DNA of 64,000 bases from Flavobacterium crocinum (GCF_003122385.1 NZ_CP029255.1:1798001-1862000), one strand, 5' to 3'. Counted from the stretch's first letter, positions 7,711-16,746 are shown. Notes: generated by a model not told the origin, from the sequence alone. Numbers and translations: made by a program.

Positions 7711-7910
7711 GTTTAATACTTGTCATAATTAGTTTAGATTTTTTAAATCTAAAAAGTACTAGTGATGATTAAAAGTATTTATCTTATTTAACATAAAATC
7801 TTGTTAATTAAATGTTAAAAATAGGTTTTTTCTTATTTTGTTTAAATTAATTTTAGATGTTTGAATTGGTTAACCAATAACAGAATTATAAATTTTAAAC
7901 CATTTTAATT

Positions 7911-8192
7911 ATGAAAAAATTAATTTTTACTGCTTTTGCAGTAGTGATGTTTAGTTCAATTTCAACAGCAAAAACAGCTGAAGTTTTAAAAGATTGCTCA
8001 GGATATGCTGCAACAAAAACAAATGCTGATGAAAGCAAGAGAGAAACTGATGGTAGGGGATGCTACAGCTCTGGTCAATATAATAAAATCTACCAGATTT
8101 ATAAAATGGAGTGCGAAATGTCATCTATGATGATGGTGCCATTAGAGGAAGAAGAATTTTTCTTTGAAGAGCTGATAGTTTTTCAAGAATAA
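7911..8192 (+). CDS. Small exported protein of unknown function
   Basis: 93 residues: a Sec signal peptide (MKKLIFTAFAVVMFSSISTA), then about 73 mature residues with three cysteines (KDCSG, RGCYSS, MECEM) and a very acidic, phenylalanine-rich tail (EEEEFFFEE). No family is recognised. It has a long AT-rich leader (7711-7910), and an inverted repeat at 8222-8254 separates it from the GLPGLI genes. The ATG at 7911 is the natural start because the signal peptide begins there. It may be a small surface or secreted factor (inference). Confidence 0.65.
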   Translation: MKKLIFTAFAVVMFSSISTAKTAEVLKDCSGYAATKTNADESKRETDGRGCYSSGQYNKIYQIYKMECEMSSMMMVPLEEEEFFFEELIVFQE

Positions 8193-8221
8193 ATTATTTT
8201 AAGAATTTATAAACCCTTCAG

Positions 8222-8254
8222 GCAAATTTATCTTTGTTAGATAAATTTGCTTGA
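8222..8254 (+). terminator. Terminator-like hairpin
   Basis: GCAAATTTATCT (8222-8233) pairs perfectly with AGATAAATTTGC (8239-8250), followed by TTGATTTT. The stem is AT-rich, so termination may be partial. Confidence 0.6.
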
Positions 8255-8272
8255 TTTTAAATAAAAATATTA

Positions 8273-9013
8273 ATGAAAGTAATTTTAAAAAAGAACATTT
8301 TTTTTCTCTTTATTTTGTTTAATAACATCATATATTCTCAGTCAGAATCAATAACTAAAGTTCTTTACAAACTAGTGCCATACGCAATTCCTTCTGATAG
8401 AGGACTGACAAAAGAGCAAAAGGAAGGCATCGTTAAAGAAAATTTTGCAAGAGATAAAGTAGAGTGCGAACTTACTTTCACAAAAAACAAAAGTGTGTTT
8501 AGTTTGATAGAAAAGCCACTACTAAATAGGGATTTTGATTATTTAAAAGAAGCCGTATTAGTGAGTGATAAATATTATAATGATGTGGTAAACCAAAAGA
8601 AAACACGTTTTGAAGAATTAGGAGGGGAAAATTTGAATATAATTCTTCCTTATCATCAATACAATTGGGAAATTACCTCTGAAACAAAAAAAATAAATGA
8701 TTATACCTGCTATAAAGCAATCTGTAGATGGAATGATTTTAATATGAGAAGAAACTCAACAGATGTGTTTAGTGCTGAAGCTTGGTTTACTCCACAAATA
8801 CCGTCATCTTTTGGGCCATTAGGATTAGACGGTTTGCCTGGATTGGTTTTAGAGGCAAATTATGGAGCATCAGGAATCCATTTTTATATTGTTAAGATTG
8901 AATTTAATGTTGAGAATCCTAAAGTAAAATTTGATCCGCCAACGGTTCAGTATATTACTGAGGAAGAACATCAAAAAAGATTAGCAAAAGAATATGAAAA
9001 TATGGGGAGATAG
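8273..9013 (+). CDS. GLPGLI family protein (copy 1)
   Basis: 246 residues with an N-terminal signal peptide ending near IIYSQ. The family signature is near the C-terminus (FGPLGLDGLPGLVLEA), preceded by NWEITSETKKINDYTCYKA with the conserved cysteine of this family, and AWFTPQIP. GLPGLI proteins are restricted to Bacteroidota, are exported, and have no established biochemical function. This is the most divergent of the four tandem copies and the only one with a long charged C-terminal extension. Confidence 0.88.
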   Translation: MKVILKKNIFFLFILFNNIIYSQSESITKVLYKLVPYAIPSDRGLTKEQKEGIVKENFARDKVECELTFTKNKSVFSLIEKPLLNRDFDYLKEAVLVSDKYYNDVVNQKKTRFEELGGENLNIILPYHQYNWEITSETKKINDYTCYKAICRWNDFNMRRNSTDVFSAEAWFTPQIPSSFGPLGLDGLPGLVLEANYGASGIHFYIVKIEFNVENPKVKFDPPTVQYITEEEHQKRLAKEYENMGR

Positions 9014-9077
9014 TAGCAAATTTAGTAAGCTCTTTTTTATATCTAAATTTTCATTCTTTCCTTACAAAAAAAGAAGC

Positions 9078-9803
9078 ATGAAAAAATTAACATTATTATT
9101 TTTTTGCCTTTTTTTTAATGTATCGTTTTCTCAAATAAAAAATGGGTCTGTTGTTTATAGTGTTACACCGGTAGAAACTGAAAGTAATCTAGATAAAATG
9201 TCTCAAGGTATAGCTCCCGGATTAATGGACAGAGTAAAAGAACTCGATTTTAATCTAATTTTTGATTCCTATAATGCGTACTTTGATATTAATAAAAAGT
9301 ACAAATATGATAAATCTAATGAAACAGTATTTGCTAAACTAAAAATAGAGTTTAGTGGAGAAATTTGGCAGACAAAGGATAGTGTTTACAGTGATGTAAA
9401 CTTAGGATACCTAGGAAATAATCTAATTCTAAAAAAAGAAACAGAGAAGAATTGGATTTTGCATAATGAAACAAAAAAAATAGACAGATTTGTTTGCTAT
9501 AAAGCTACTACAGAAATAGTAAGAGTTGCACCGCAAAAAACATTTAGATTTCCAATTACAGCATGGTATTGTCCTGAAATAAATGTTCCTTTTGGACCTG
9601 CAGGATTTGGTAATCTGCCAGGGCTTATTTTGGAGCTTCAAACAAAAGACGCAGTATTTGGAGTAAAAACAATCTCAATAAATCCAGAAGAAAAGATTGA
9701 AGTACCCAAATTGAAAAAAGGTAAAATACTTTCCGAAAAAGAGCTGGATGGAATTATTACAAGGTATAATGATGAGAAGAATTCTAATAATTCAAAAAGA
9801 TGA
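9078..9803 (+). CDS. GLPGLI family protein (copy 2)
   Basis: 241 residues from the ATG at 9078, chosen because it begins a clean signal peptide (MKKLTLLFFCLFFNVSFSQ); an upstream in-frame ATG at 8994 lies inside copy 1. Conserved blocks: NWILHNETKKIDRFVCYKA, AWYCPEINVPFGPAGF and GNLPGLILEL. The stop overlaps the start of copy 3 (ATGA), so the copies are translationally linked. Closest in motif spelling to copy 3, suggesting a recent duplication. Confidence 0.88.
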   Translation: MKKLTLLFFCLFFNVSFSQIKNGSVVYSVTPVETESNLDKMSQGIAPGLMDRVKELDFNLIFDSYNAYFDINKKYKYDKSNETVFAKLKIEFSGEIWQTKDSVYSDVNLGYLGNNLILKKETEKNWILHNETKKIDRFVCYKATTEIVRVAPQKTFRFPITAWYCPEINVPFGPAGFGNLPGLILELQTKDAVFGVKTISINPEEKIEVPKLKKGKILSEKELDGIITRYNDEKNSNNSKR

Positions 9804-10510
9804 AATATTGCAGAAAATTATTTTTTTTAGTTCTGTTTTTGTCATTCACAGCTAATGCGCAAAGTAAAAAGATTACTGTTGACTATAGTGCAAGGATTGA
9901 GAAAGAAGAGGGATTATTTGGGAATAATGTATTATACAAAAATCTTCTTGATAAAGCTATGGCTGATTGTTATAAAATAACATTTCAATTGATTATAACA
10001 GAGAATGGAGCTAAATTTTTTAATAAAGAAAATTTAGAGAGTGATATTAATAGAGGCGTAAATGGATTTGCTCTTGGGATGTTACATTATGGAGGAATTG
10101 TTTATAGCTTAAAGGATAAGGTTTTAGAACAGCATTCACAGTTAGGAGAAAATGTTTATACATCGCAAGATTTAAAAACAGACTGGGCTTTAACTAACGA
10201 AACCAAACTAATAGATAATTATTTGTGCTATAAAGCAACCAATATTTACAAGGTTGAATATGGTGCAAAAGTTTTTAATCATCCTGTTACGGCTTGGTAT
10301 TGTCCTGCATTGCCCTATTCTTATGGGCCAATAGGCTATGGGAATTTGCCAGGATTAATTTTGGAGCTTCAGGTAAGAAATGCCGTTTTTGGTGTAAAAA
10401 ATATCAACCTTCAAAGTGAACAGGATTTTGATATTAAAGTATTAAACAAAATAAAAATTTTAAGTAGAAAAGAAATGGAAGAAGCTTTTGATAAGTTAAA
10501 TGGTCTTTGA
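9800..10510 (+). CDS. GLPGLI family protein (copy 3)
   Basis: 236 residues with signal peptide MKYCRKLFFLVLFLSFTANAQ. Conserved blocks: DWALTNETKLIDNYLCYKA, AWYCPALPYSYGPIGY and GNLPGLILEL. It starts within the stop codon of copy 2. Function is unknown; the exported location and the downstream beta-barrel protein suggest that the group works at the outer membrane (inference). Confidence 0.88.
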   Translation: MKYCRKLFFLVLFLSFTANAQSKKITVDYSARIEKEEGLFGNNVLYKNLLDKAMADCYKITFQLIITENGAKFFNKENLESDINRGVNGFALGMLHYGGIVYSLKDKVLEQHSQLGENVYTSQDLKTDWALTNETKLIDNYLCYKATNIYKVEYGAKVFNHPVTAWYCPALPYSYGPIGYGNLPGLILELQVRNAVFGVKNINLQSEQDFDIKVLNKIKILSRKEMEEAFDKLNGL

Positions 10511-10537
10511 TTAAGACTTGTTTTTTATAATTATGTT

Positions 10538-11239
10538 ATGAAAAAGAATATCCTAATTATCATTTGTCTTTGCTGTTTAAATTTGCATAGCCAGATTTCT
10601 TCAGGAAAGATTATATACAATGTACTGACACAAGATATTGAGTCAAATTTGAAGGACCCTAAATCTCTTTTATTGAATAAGTTGATAGTAGAAAATGCCA
10701 GAAAACAATCTTTTATTTTAGAATTCAATAAAAACAAATCAAGTTTTACAAAAATAGAAAAATTAGCACAACCTTCTTATAAAGAAAAACTTGTTGAAAG
10801 TATAGCTTCAGGTTTTCTGACAACTCCTAATAGCTACTTTTTAGATCAAGATGCAGAAAATTATTTGTTACAAACGGAAGAAGGAATTCTAATTCGAAAA
10901 CCTTTCAAATCTTTAAATTGGGAAATTCTAAAAGAAAGCAAGATGGTCGATGATTATCTATGTTATAAAGCAATTTGCAATAAAGTAATTATAAATATGA
11001 AAGGAGAAGAAAAAAACATTTCGGTAATAGCTTGGTTTGCACCAAGTTTGCCTTATCATTTTGGGCCTAAGGAGTTTTATGGTTTGCCAGGGTTAATTTT
11101 AGAATTGGAAGAAGGCAAAACTACATTTTATGCTACTGAAGTATCTTTTCTTGATTTAAAAAAAGAAATAGAATTTCCGCGTGGGAAAACCATTACTGAA
11201 GAAGAATATCGTAAAAGTGTAATGGCGCAACAATATTGA
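10538..11239 (+). CDS. GLPGLI family protein (copy 4)
   Basis: 233 residues with a signal peptide (MKKNILIIICLCCLNLHSQ). Conserved blocks: NWEILKESKMVDDYLCYKA, AWFAPSLPYHFGPKEF and YGLPGLILEL. The stop is one base before the start of the large beta-barrel protein, so the two are almost certainly co-translated. Confidence 0.88.
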   Translation: MKKNILIIICLCCLNLHSQISSGKIIYNVLTQDIESNLKDPKSLLLNKLIVENARKQSFILEFNKNKSSFTKIEKLAQPSYKEKLVESIASGFLTTPNSYFLDQDAENYLLQTEEGILIRKPFKSLNWEILKESKMVDDYLCYKAICNKVIINMKGEEKNISVIAWFAPSLPYHFGPKEFYGLPGLILELEEGKTTFYATEVSFLDLKKEIEFPRGKTITEEEYRKSVMAQQY

Positions 11240-11240
11240 T

Positions 11241-13910
11241 ATGAAATATTTTATCTTCCTTTTTTTGCTTATTTTTTCATTCTCATATTCTCAATCAAAA
11301 AACTTTATCGGAGTAGTTTCCGATGAAACATCAAAACCTTTAGAATCTGCAAATGTAATTGCTAAACCTTTACAGGAAAAAGCAAGTTTAAAATTTGCTA
11401 TTGCTGATAACAAAGGACGTTACAGATTAGAGCTTGAAAAGGAAGTGAAATATGAAATCACAGTTTCGTATATTGGTTATGTTGAAGAAACTTTTATTCT
11501 GGAATCATCTTCAGATATAAATGTACACGATTTTCATCTCAAAGCAACCGGAGAAAACCTCAAAGAAATCGTCATCAAACACGAGTTCAAACCTATTGTA
11601 GTTAAAAAAGATACTCTGGTTTTTGATGTTAATAGTTTTGCGAATGGAAACGAACGCAAGATGAAAGAAGTTCTTGAAAAACTGCCTGGTGTTGAGGTCG
11701 ATAAAAACGGAGGGGTAACGGTACAAGGTAAAAAAGTAACCAAAATGCTAATAGAAGGAAAATCATTTTTTGGTGGCGGTTCTAAACTGGCTGTAGAAAA
11801 TATTCCTGCAGATGCTTTGGATAAAATTGAAGTCATAGATCATTTTAATGAAGTAGGTTTTATGAAGCAGGTTTCAGACAGTGATGATTTGGCTATGAAT
11901 GTTAAACTTAAAGAAGAAAAAAAGAAATTTGTTTTTGGAGATGTAGAAGCTGGAGCAGAGGTAGGAGCAGGCGACAACGGTTTTTATTTGGCACATACAG
12001 CTTTGTTTTATTACAGTCCAAAAACAAATGTAAGTTTTATAGGCGATGCCAATTCTATTGGTAAAAGTACATTTACATTTGATGATTTAATGCGGTTTGG
12101 AGGCGGAGTAAGTAGTTTCCTATCAGGCAGGAAATCACTGTCTAATTTGTCTTCTTTTTCTAATGACAATACCGATGTTTTGAAAAACAAATCACAATTT
12201 GGTGCCTTTAATATAAGTCATGATATTTCTGATAAGCTTTCTGTTTCGGGTTTTGGAATATTTTCTAAAGTTTTAATGGCTTCAAGAATTGAAAATAATA
12301 TTGAATATTTAAACAACACTGCTGTAGCATTTGAGAATAAAGGCAGAAATGCAAAAAATAATGCTATACTTGGTATTGGAAATGTAAAGCTTGATTATTC
12401 GCCATCTAATAAAGAAAAATGGTATTACAACGGACAATATCAATCAAGTACAAATGATCTGATGAGTACTTTAAATTCTGTAACAAATTTAGGATCTTCT
12501 GTTTTTGAAACCATAAACCAAGCCGATAATGTTTCTGTAAAACAGTATATTGAATGGCATAAAAGGTATAATAAAAATCATACTACCACTTTTGTTGTTA
12601 ATCAGGCTTATAATAAAACTACACCACTCAACAATTGGTTTACAGATCAGCCTTTTCTGCAGGGATTAATTCCTTTAGAAAAAGATGACAGTTATACAAT
12701 CAGCCAAATAAAAAAATCAGAAGGAAACAGTATAGATGCACTTTTCAAACATTACTGGATTATAAATAACAACAATCATCTATATACCAACATTGGTAAT
12801 AATTATGAATCATCAACTTTTCAAACAGCAGAAAAACAAATTCTAACAGATGGTTCTGTAAATGACTTTGCATTAGCAGGTTTTGGTAATGACATTAAAT
12901 ACCAATTGAATGATGTTTATGTAGGTTTGGAATATAAATTCAGAATAGGAAAATGGGTTAACAAGCCAGGTTTGTATTTACACAGGTATGATCTAAATAC
13001 GATTCAAAATAATAGTGATTATATTGTTACAAAAACACTTTTTCAGCCACAATGGAATAGTGACTATGAATTTAATAATTCTGAATCCATAAATTTTACG
13101 TATAAATTAGAGAATAAATTTCCAGTTGCCAATCAATTGGCAGACAGGTATACATTACAATATTATAATTCAGTTTTTAAAGGAAATGCATTACTGGAAA
13201 ATGAAAAATACCATTCAGCTAGTTTGTTTTATTCAAAAATGAATTCATATCGTGGAATTACTTGGAATGGAATGCTGAATTATTCTAAAAAAACAAAAGT
13301 TATTCGCAATGAAGTAGATTTGGATGGGATAAACCAGTTTAATACTCCAATTTTGACTGATAATCCTGAAACTGATATTGGTTTTAGTGGTTCTTTTTCT
13401 AAACGTATTTACCGATTCAATCTTAAATTGAATGCAAGATTATCTTGGTTTGAATATTCACAAACGATAAATGAAATTGTAACAATAAACAACAGAGACA
13501 GCCAGAATATTGGTTTAGTTTTTAAAACAGCCTATAAAAAATGGCCGGTTTTTAGTGTTGGTTACAATAAAGGGTTCAGTAGTTTTTCTGGAATAACAAA
13601 ATCTCATTTTCAGTCAGATGTATTAACAGGAGCATTTGAAGCTGTATTTTTTAAATTCTGGAAATACAAAATCGATTATGATTATCTCAAAAATACGGAT
13701 AATCAAAAACAATCCAACTCTTATGACATGATAAATACATCCTTATTTTATCAGAAAAAAAATAATCCTTTTGGTTTTCAGTTAAGTGTCGCAAATTTGC
13801 TAGATATAAAGAAAAAATATAGCAACAAGTTCTCAGATTATATGATAAGTGAACAGTCGACATATATTTTACCAAGAGCTATTATGTTTTCTATATCTTA
13901 TAAATTGTAG
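11241..13910 (+). CDS. Outer-membrane beta-barrel protein with carboxypeptidase-regulatory-like domain
   Basis: 889 residues. Signal peptide (MKYFIFLFLLIFSFSYSQ), then a CarboxypepD_reg-like beta sandwich at about 20-105 (FIGVVSDETSKPLESANVIA), then a plug-like segment (LEKLPGVEVDKNGGVTVQGK, MLIEGKSFFGG), then a long barrel ending in ISYKL. This is the TonB-receptor-like OMP family often found beside GLPGLI genes. No obvious TonB box is seen. Substrate unknown. It closes the GLPGLI operon and is convergent with the next gene (2 bp between stops). Confidence 0.88.
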   Translation: MKYFIFLFLLIFSFSYSQSKNFIGVVSDETSKPLESANVIAKPLQEKASLKFAIADNKGRYRLELEKEVKYEITVSYIGYVEETFILESSSDINVHDFHLKATGENLKEIVIKHEFKPIVVKKDTLVFDVNSFANGNERKMKEVLEKLPGVEVDKNGGVTVQGKKVTKMLIEGKSFFGGGSKLAVENIPADALDKIEVIDHFNEVGFMKQVSDSDDLAMNVKLKEEKKKFVFGDVEAGAEVGAGDNGFYLAHTALFYYSPKTNVSFIGDANSIGKSTFTFDDLMRFGGGVSSFLSGRKSLSNLSSFSNDNTDVLKNKSQFGAFNISHDISDKLSVSGFGIFSKVLMASRIENNIEYLNNTAVAFENKGRNAKNNAILGIGNVKLDYSPSNKEKWYYNGQYQSSTNDLMSTLNSVTNLGSSVFETINQADNVSVKQYIEWHKRYNKNHTTTFVVNQAYNKTTPLNNWFTDQPFLQGLIPLEKDDSYTISQIKKSEGNSIDALFKHYWIINNNNHLYTNIGNNYESSTFQTAEKQILTDGSVNDFALAGFGNDIKYQLNDVYVGLEYKFRIGKWVNKPGLYLHRYDLNTIQNNSDYIVTKTLFQPQWNSDYEFNNSESINFTYKLENKFPVANQLADRYTLQYYNSVFKGNALLENEKYHSASLFYSKMNSYRGITWNGMLNYSKKTKVIRNEVDLDGINQFNTPILTDNPETDIGFSGSFSKRIYRFNLKLNARLSWFEYSQTINEIVTINNRDSQNIGLVFKTAYKKWPVFSVGYNKGFSSFSGITKSHFQSDVLTGAFEAVFFKFWKYKIDYDYLKNTDNQKQSNSYDMINTSLFYQKKNNPFGFQLSVANLLDIKKKYSNKFSDYMISEQSTYILPRAIMFSISYKL

Positions 13911-13912
13911 AT

Positions 13913-14329
13913 TTAATTATATACGTGGACTACGCTTCCAGAAAATTCCACACGATATTGTTTCATTGGGTATTCTTTTTCTCCGAGTCCGGTAAATAAG
14001 TTATATCGAGCTTTATCGCAAGAGCATTCGGCATAAATTCCGTCAATTGTCATAGCAGTGCAGGAGGTAAGCGCCTGGTTTGGACATGCGGCGTCAAAAG
14101 CGGTATAAGTTCCTTCTCCGGTTTTCATTACTATAATTCCTTTCGCGCCATAATTGGCAACATAAACAGGATTACTTGGGTACAATAGTTTATTGTAAGT
14201 CGGCAGGTTGGTATCCAGATAAGCGTTTATAGAATAATTCGGAATATACGGATTGTTATTGCTTCTGTTATTGTCACTGCAAGAGAATAAAACAGCGGTA
14301 AATGCGATAAAGAACCAGATTTTTTTCAT
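13913..14329 (-). CDS. Rieske-like lipoprotein with degenerate cluster ligands
   Basis: 138 residues. Lipoprotein signal with lipobox VLFSC (Cys17). The C-terminal half has a Rieske-fold pattern (FDAACPNQAL..., YAECSCDKARYNLFTGLG, YPMKQYRVE), but the usual C-x-H...C-x-x-H ligands read CPN and CSCD, so both histidines are missing. It probably cannot hold a classical Rieske [2Fe-2S] cluster. Periplasmic, anchored to a membrane; function unknown. Confidence 0.75.
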   Translation of the reverse strand: MKKIWFFIAFTAVLFSCSDNNRSNNNPYIPNYSINAYLDTNLPTYNKLLYPSNPVYVANYGAKGIIVMKTGEGTYTAFDAACPNQALTSCTAMTIDGIYAECSCDKARYNLFTGLGEKEYPMKQYRVEFSGSVVHVYN

Positions 14330-14421
14330 TATTTGAATAAGAATTAGTGAAACAAAAATAATTTATTTAGATTTGAAATCTATATGATTAACATATAATT
14401 ATGTACTATTAAAAATTATAG

Positions 14422-14429
14422 TATATTTG
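14422..14429 (+). promoter_or_regulatory. -7 element of greA
   Basis: TATATTTG, a full TAnnTTTG match; transcription start near 14433, immediately before the leader hairpin. Confidence 0.65.
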
Positions 14430-14436
14430 TGGTAAG

Positions 14437-14462
14437 AAAATCCCGTCGCGATGGGATTTTTT
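14437..14462 (+). terminator. Leader terminator/attenuator of greA
   Basis: AAAATCCC and GGGATTTTTT form a stem around GTCGCGAT, ending in six T's. It lies between the promoter and the greA ATG (14486). The neighbouring upstream gene is on the other strand, so it cannot be that gene's terminator. It probably ends a fraction of greA transcripts. Confidence 0.7.
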
Positions 14463-14485
14463 GTATTTATATAAACGATGAAGTT

Positions 14486-14962
14486 ATGAGTAAAGTATCT
14501 TATTATACAGCAGAAGGACTAAAAAAGTTAAAAGATGAATTGGAGCACTTAAAAAGTGTAATGCGTCCAAAAGCATCTCAAGATATTGCAGACGCGAGAG
14601 ATAAAGGTGATTTGTCTGAAAATGCGGAATATGATGCAGCAAAAGAAGCACAAGGTTTATTAGAAATGAGAATTTCTAAACTGGAAGAAGTATATGCTAA
14701 TGCAAGATTAATTGATGAGTCTCAGTTAGACGTTTCTAAAGTTTTGGTTTTATCAAATGTAAAAATCAAAAACCAAAGTAACGGAATGGAGATGAAATAT
14801 ACTCTTGTAGCAGAAAGTGAAGCTGATTTAAAAACAGGTAAAATTTCTGTAACATCTCCTATTGGTAAAGGTTTACTAGGAAAATCTGTTGGAGAAGTAG
14901 CAGAGATTACAGTTCCAAATGGAGTTTTGAAATTTGAAATTCTTGAAATTACAAGAGACTAA
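14486..14962 (+). CDS. greA: Transcription elongation factor GreA
   Basis: 158 residues from the ATG at 14486 (MSKVSYYTAEGLKKL); an in-frame GTG-type extension upstream would lie inside the leader terminator. The N-terminal coiled coil (about 10-75) carries the acidic tip ARDKGDLSENAEYDAAKEA that inserts into the RNA polymerase secondary channel. The C-terminal FKBP-like domain contains TSPIGKGLLGKSVGE. It rescues backtracked RNA polymerase by stimulating transcript cleavage. Its leader terminator suggests self-control; a HIT gene follows after 29 bp. Confidence 0.97.
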   Translation: MSKVSYYTAEGLKKLKDELEHLKSVMRPKASQDIADARDKGDLSENAEYDAAKEAQGLLEMRISKLEEVYANARLIDESQLDVSKVLVLSNVKIKNQSNGMEMKYTLVAESEADLKTGKISVTSPIGKGLLGKSVGEVAEITVPNGVLKFEILEITRD

Positions 14963-14991
14963 CTTTAGTTGAAACAATTAAACAAAAAACA

Positions 14992-15381
14992 ATGAGTTCA
15001 ATATTCACTAAAATAGTAAACGGAGAAATTCCAGCTTATAAAATTGCTGAAGACGAAAATTATTTAGCTTTTTTAGATGTAAATCCCAATGCGAAAGGAC
15101 ATACACTTTGTATTCCAAAACAAGAAATCGACAAGATTTTTGATATGGATGAAGAGTTGTATTTAGGTTTAATGAAGTTTTCTAAAAAGATTGCTGCGGC
15201 TTTAGAAAAAACAGTTCCATGTAAAAGAGTAGGTGTAGCTGTAGTTGGACTTGAAGTGCCTCACGCACACGTACATTTGATTCCTTTAAATGAAATGGAT
15301 GAAATGCGTTTTATCAATAAAGTTTCGCTTACAAAAGAAGAGTTTGAAACTTTGGCAAAAGATATTCAATCAAATTTGTAA
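14992..15381 (+). CDS. HIT family nucleotide hydrolase (HinT-like)
   Basis: 129 residues with the histidine triad PHAHVHLIPL near 87-96 and the N-terminal SIFTKIVNGEIPAYKI typical of HinT. Such proteins hydrolyse nucleoside phosphoramidates and related AMP conjugates in the cytoplasm. It follows greA by 29 bp and is probably co-transcribed. Confidence 0.93.
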   Translation: MSSIFTKIVNGEIPAYKIAEDENYLAFLDVNPNAKGHTLCIPKQEIDKIFDMDEELYLGLMKFSKKIAAALEKTVPCKRVGVAVVGLEVPHAHVHLIPLNEMDEMRFINKVSLTKEEFETLAKDIQSNL

Positions 15382-15417
15382 AGACTTCGACTTCGCTCTG
15401 TTTGACAAAAAATAACT

Positions 15418-15450
15418 AAAAGTGCAGTAAAAATTTTACTGCACTTTTTT
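15418..15450. terminator. Bidirectional terminator between HIT gene and histidine kinase
   Basis: AAAAGTGCAGTAAAA pairs with TTTTACTGCACTTTT, with T runs on both strands. It includes the last codons and stop of the histidine kinase on the minus strand. Confidence 0.88.
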
Positions 15451-16593
15451 ATTGAAAGATACTTGAAAAGTCGTTCCTTTTCCAAGTTCAGAACTCAAAA
15501 CTTTAATCTTTCCGTTATGGTATTCTTCAACAATTCTTTTAGTTAAAGAAAGACCAAGTCCCCAGCCGCGTTTTTTGGTAGTAAAACCAGGTTCGAAAAT
15601 CGTTTTAAACTGTTTTTTCAAAATTCCTGTTCCGGAATCTTTTATATTGATTTTAATATTGAAAGCATCCTGTTCAATTTGAAGATCAAGAGTTCCTCTC
15701 CCTTTCATGGCATCAATGGCATTTTTAACCAGATTCTCGATAGTCCAACTGTGCAGTGTTGGGTTTATCATAACATAAATTGGTTCTGCTGGTGCTTTGA
15801 ATGAAAAAGCAACCTGTTTAGAAAAACGAGACTGAAGATATTCGTAAGCATTTTTGGTTTCTTCAATAATATTTCGAGGTTCGAGAACTGGTATTGAACC
15901 AATTTTAGAAAAACGATCTGTAATAGTTTGAAGACGTTCAATATCTTTTTCGATCTCAAGACTAATCGACGGATCGATATCTTCCGTTTTTAATATTTCA
16001 ACCCAGCCAATTAAAGACGATAAAGGCGTCCCGATTTGATGCGCCGTTTCTTTTGCCATTCCGGCCCAAAGTTTATTCTGAGTTGCCATTTTGGTGCTTT
16101 TATAAAAATTATAAATCAAAGCAACACACAAAACAATAATCAGAAATAAGGCAATGGGATAATATTTAAGTTTATTTAATAATCCTGAATTCCCGTAATA
16201 TAAGGTCTGATATTTTCCGGGCGCATATTCAAAAGTGATTGGCTCATTTTCATTTCTTAATCTATTCAGATAAGAGTTCCTTTTTTTCTTGTCCTTGAGA
16301 ACTTCGTCAGGAACATTAGTAGCACTTACTACCTTGTCAAATAATATTACTACAGCCGGAATAGAAGTGTTATTATTGATAATTTGAAGAGGCAATTCTA
16401 CATCGGTATTTTCGTTGGCATTCAAAATTGTAATCTGCGCATTTACGAAAAGCTTCATCTTCAAACGTTCCTCATTCTTAAAGATTTGGAAGAAAGTATA
16501 AGTATTCCAAAGAATTAGAGAAATGATTAAAAAGCAAATAGAAATTATAATCCAGCGCGTTGTATTTGTTCTTTCAGAAAAAGACATATTCAT
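15436..16593 (-). CDS. Membrane sensor histidine kinase (orphan)
   Basis: 385 residues. Two membrane helices (about 13-35 and 141-163) flank a small extracytoplasmic sensor region. The H box is MAKETAHQIGTPLSSLIGWVE (phospho-accepting His), followed by the N box ENLVKNAIDAM, G1 DSGTGI, F box FEPGFTT and G2 GWGLGLSL. No response regulator lies nearby. The AHQIGTPLS type of H box is common in Bacteroidota. Its last codons overlap the terminator shared with the HIT gene. Confidence 0.92.
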   Translation of the reverse strand: MNMSFSERTNTTRWIIISICFLIISLILWNTYTFFQIFKNEERLKMKLFVNAQITILNANENTDVELPLQIINNNTSIPAVVILFDKVVSATNVPDEVLKDKKKRNSYLNRLRNENEPITFEYAPGKYQTLYYGNSGLLNKLKYYPIALFLIIVLCVALIYNFYKSTKMATQNKLWAGMAKETAHQIGTPLSSLIGWVEILKTEDIDPSISLEIEKDIERLQTITDRFSKIGSIPVLEPRNIIEETKNAYEYLQSRFSKQVAFSFKAPAEPIYVMINPTLHSWTIENLVKNAIDAMKGRGTLDLQIEQDAFNIKINIKDSGTGILKKQFKTIFEPGFTTKKRGWGLGLSLTKRIVEEYHNGKIKVLSSELGKGTTFQVSFNKKVQ

Positions 16594-16701
16594 TTTTTTG
16601 TGGTATAAATATAACGAAATATACCTATTCTATATTTTGCCGAAGCCGAAAGTTTTTTAGTTTTATCTGCAAAACTATTTTTCATAATTAAACGATTTCA
16701 A

Positions 16702-16709
16702 TACTTTTG
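16702..16709 (+). promoter_or_regulatory. -7 element of the flavin reductase gene
   Basis: TACTTTTG, matching TAnnTTTG, 38 nt before the ATG at 16747. Confidence 0.6.
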
Positions 16710-16746
16710 CAGGTACCAAAATGAGATTTGGTTTAAATCAAAAAGT

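Noticed and set aside
14429..14486. N-terminal extension of GreA by 19 codons
   Set aside because: It would translate through the leader terminator hairpin and begins at the -7 element; the family start is at 14486.
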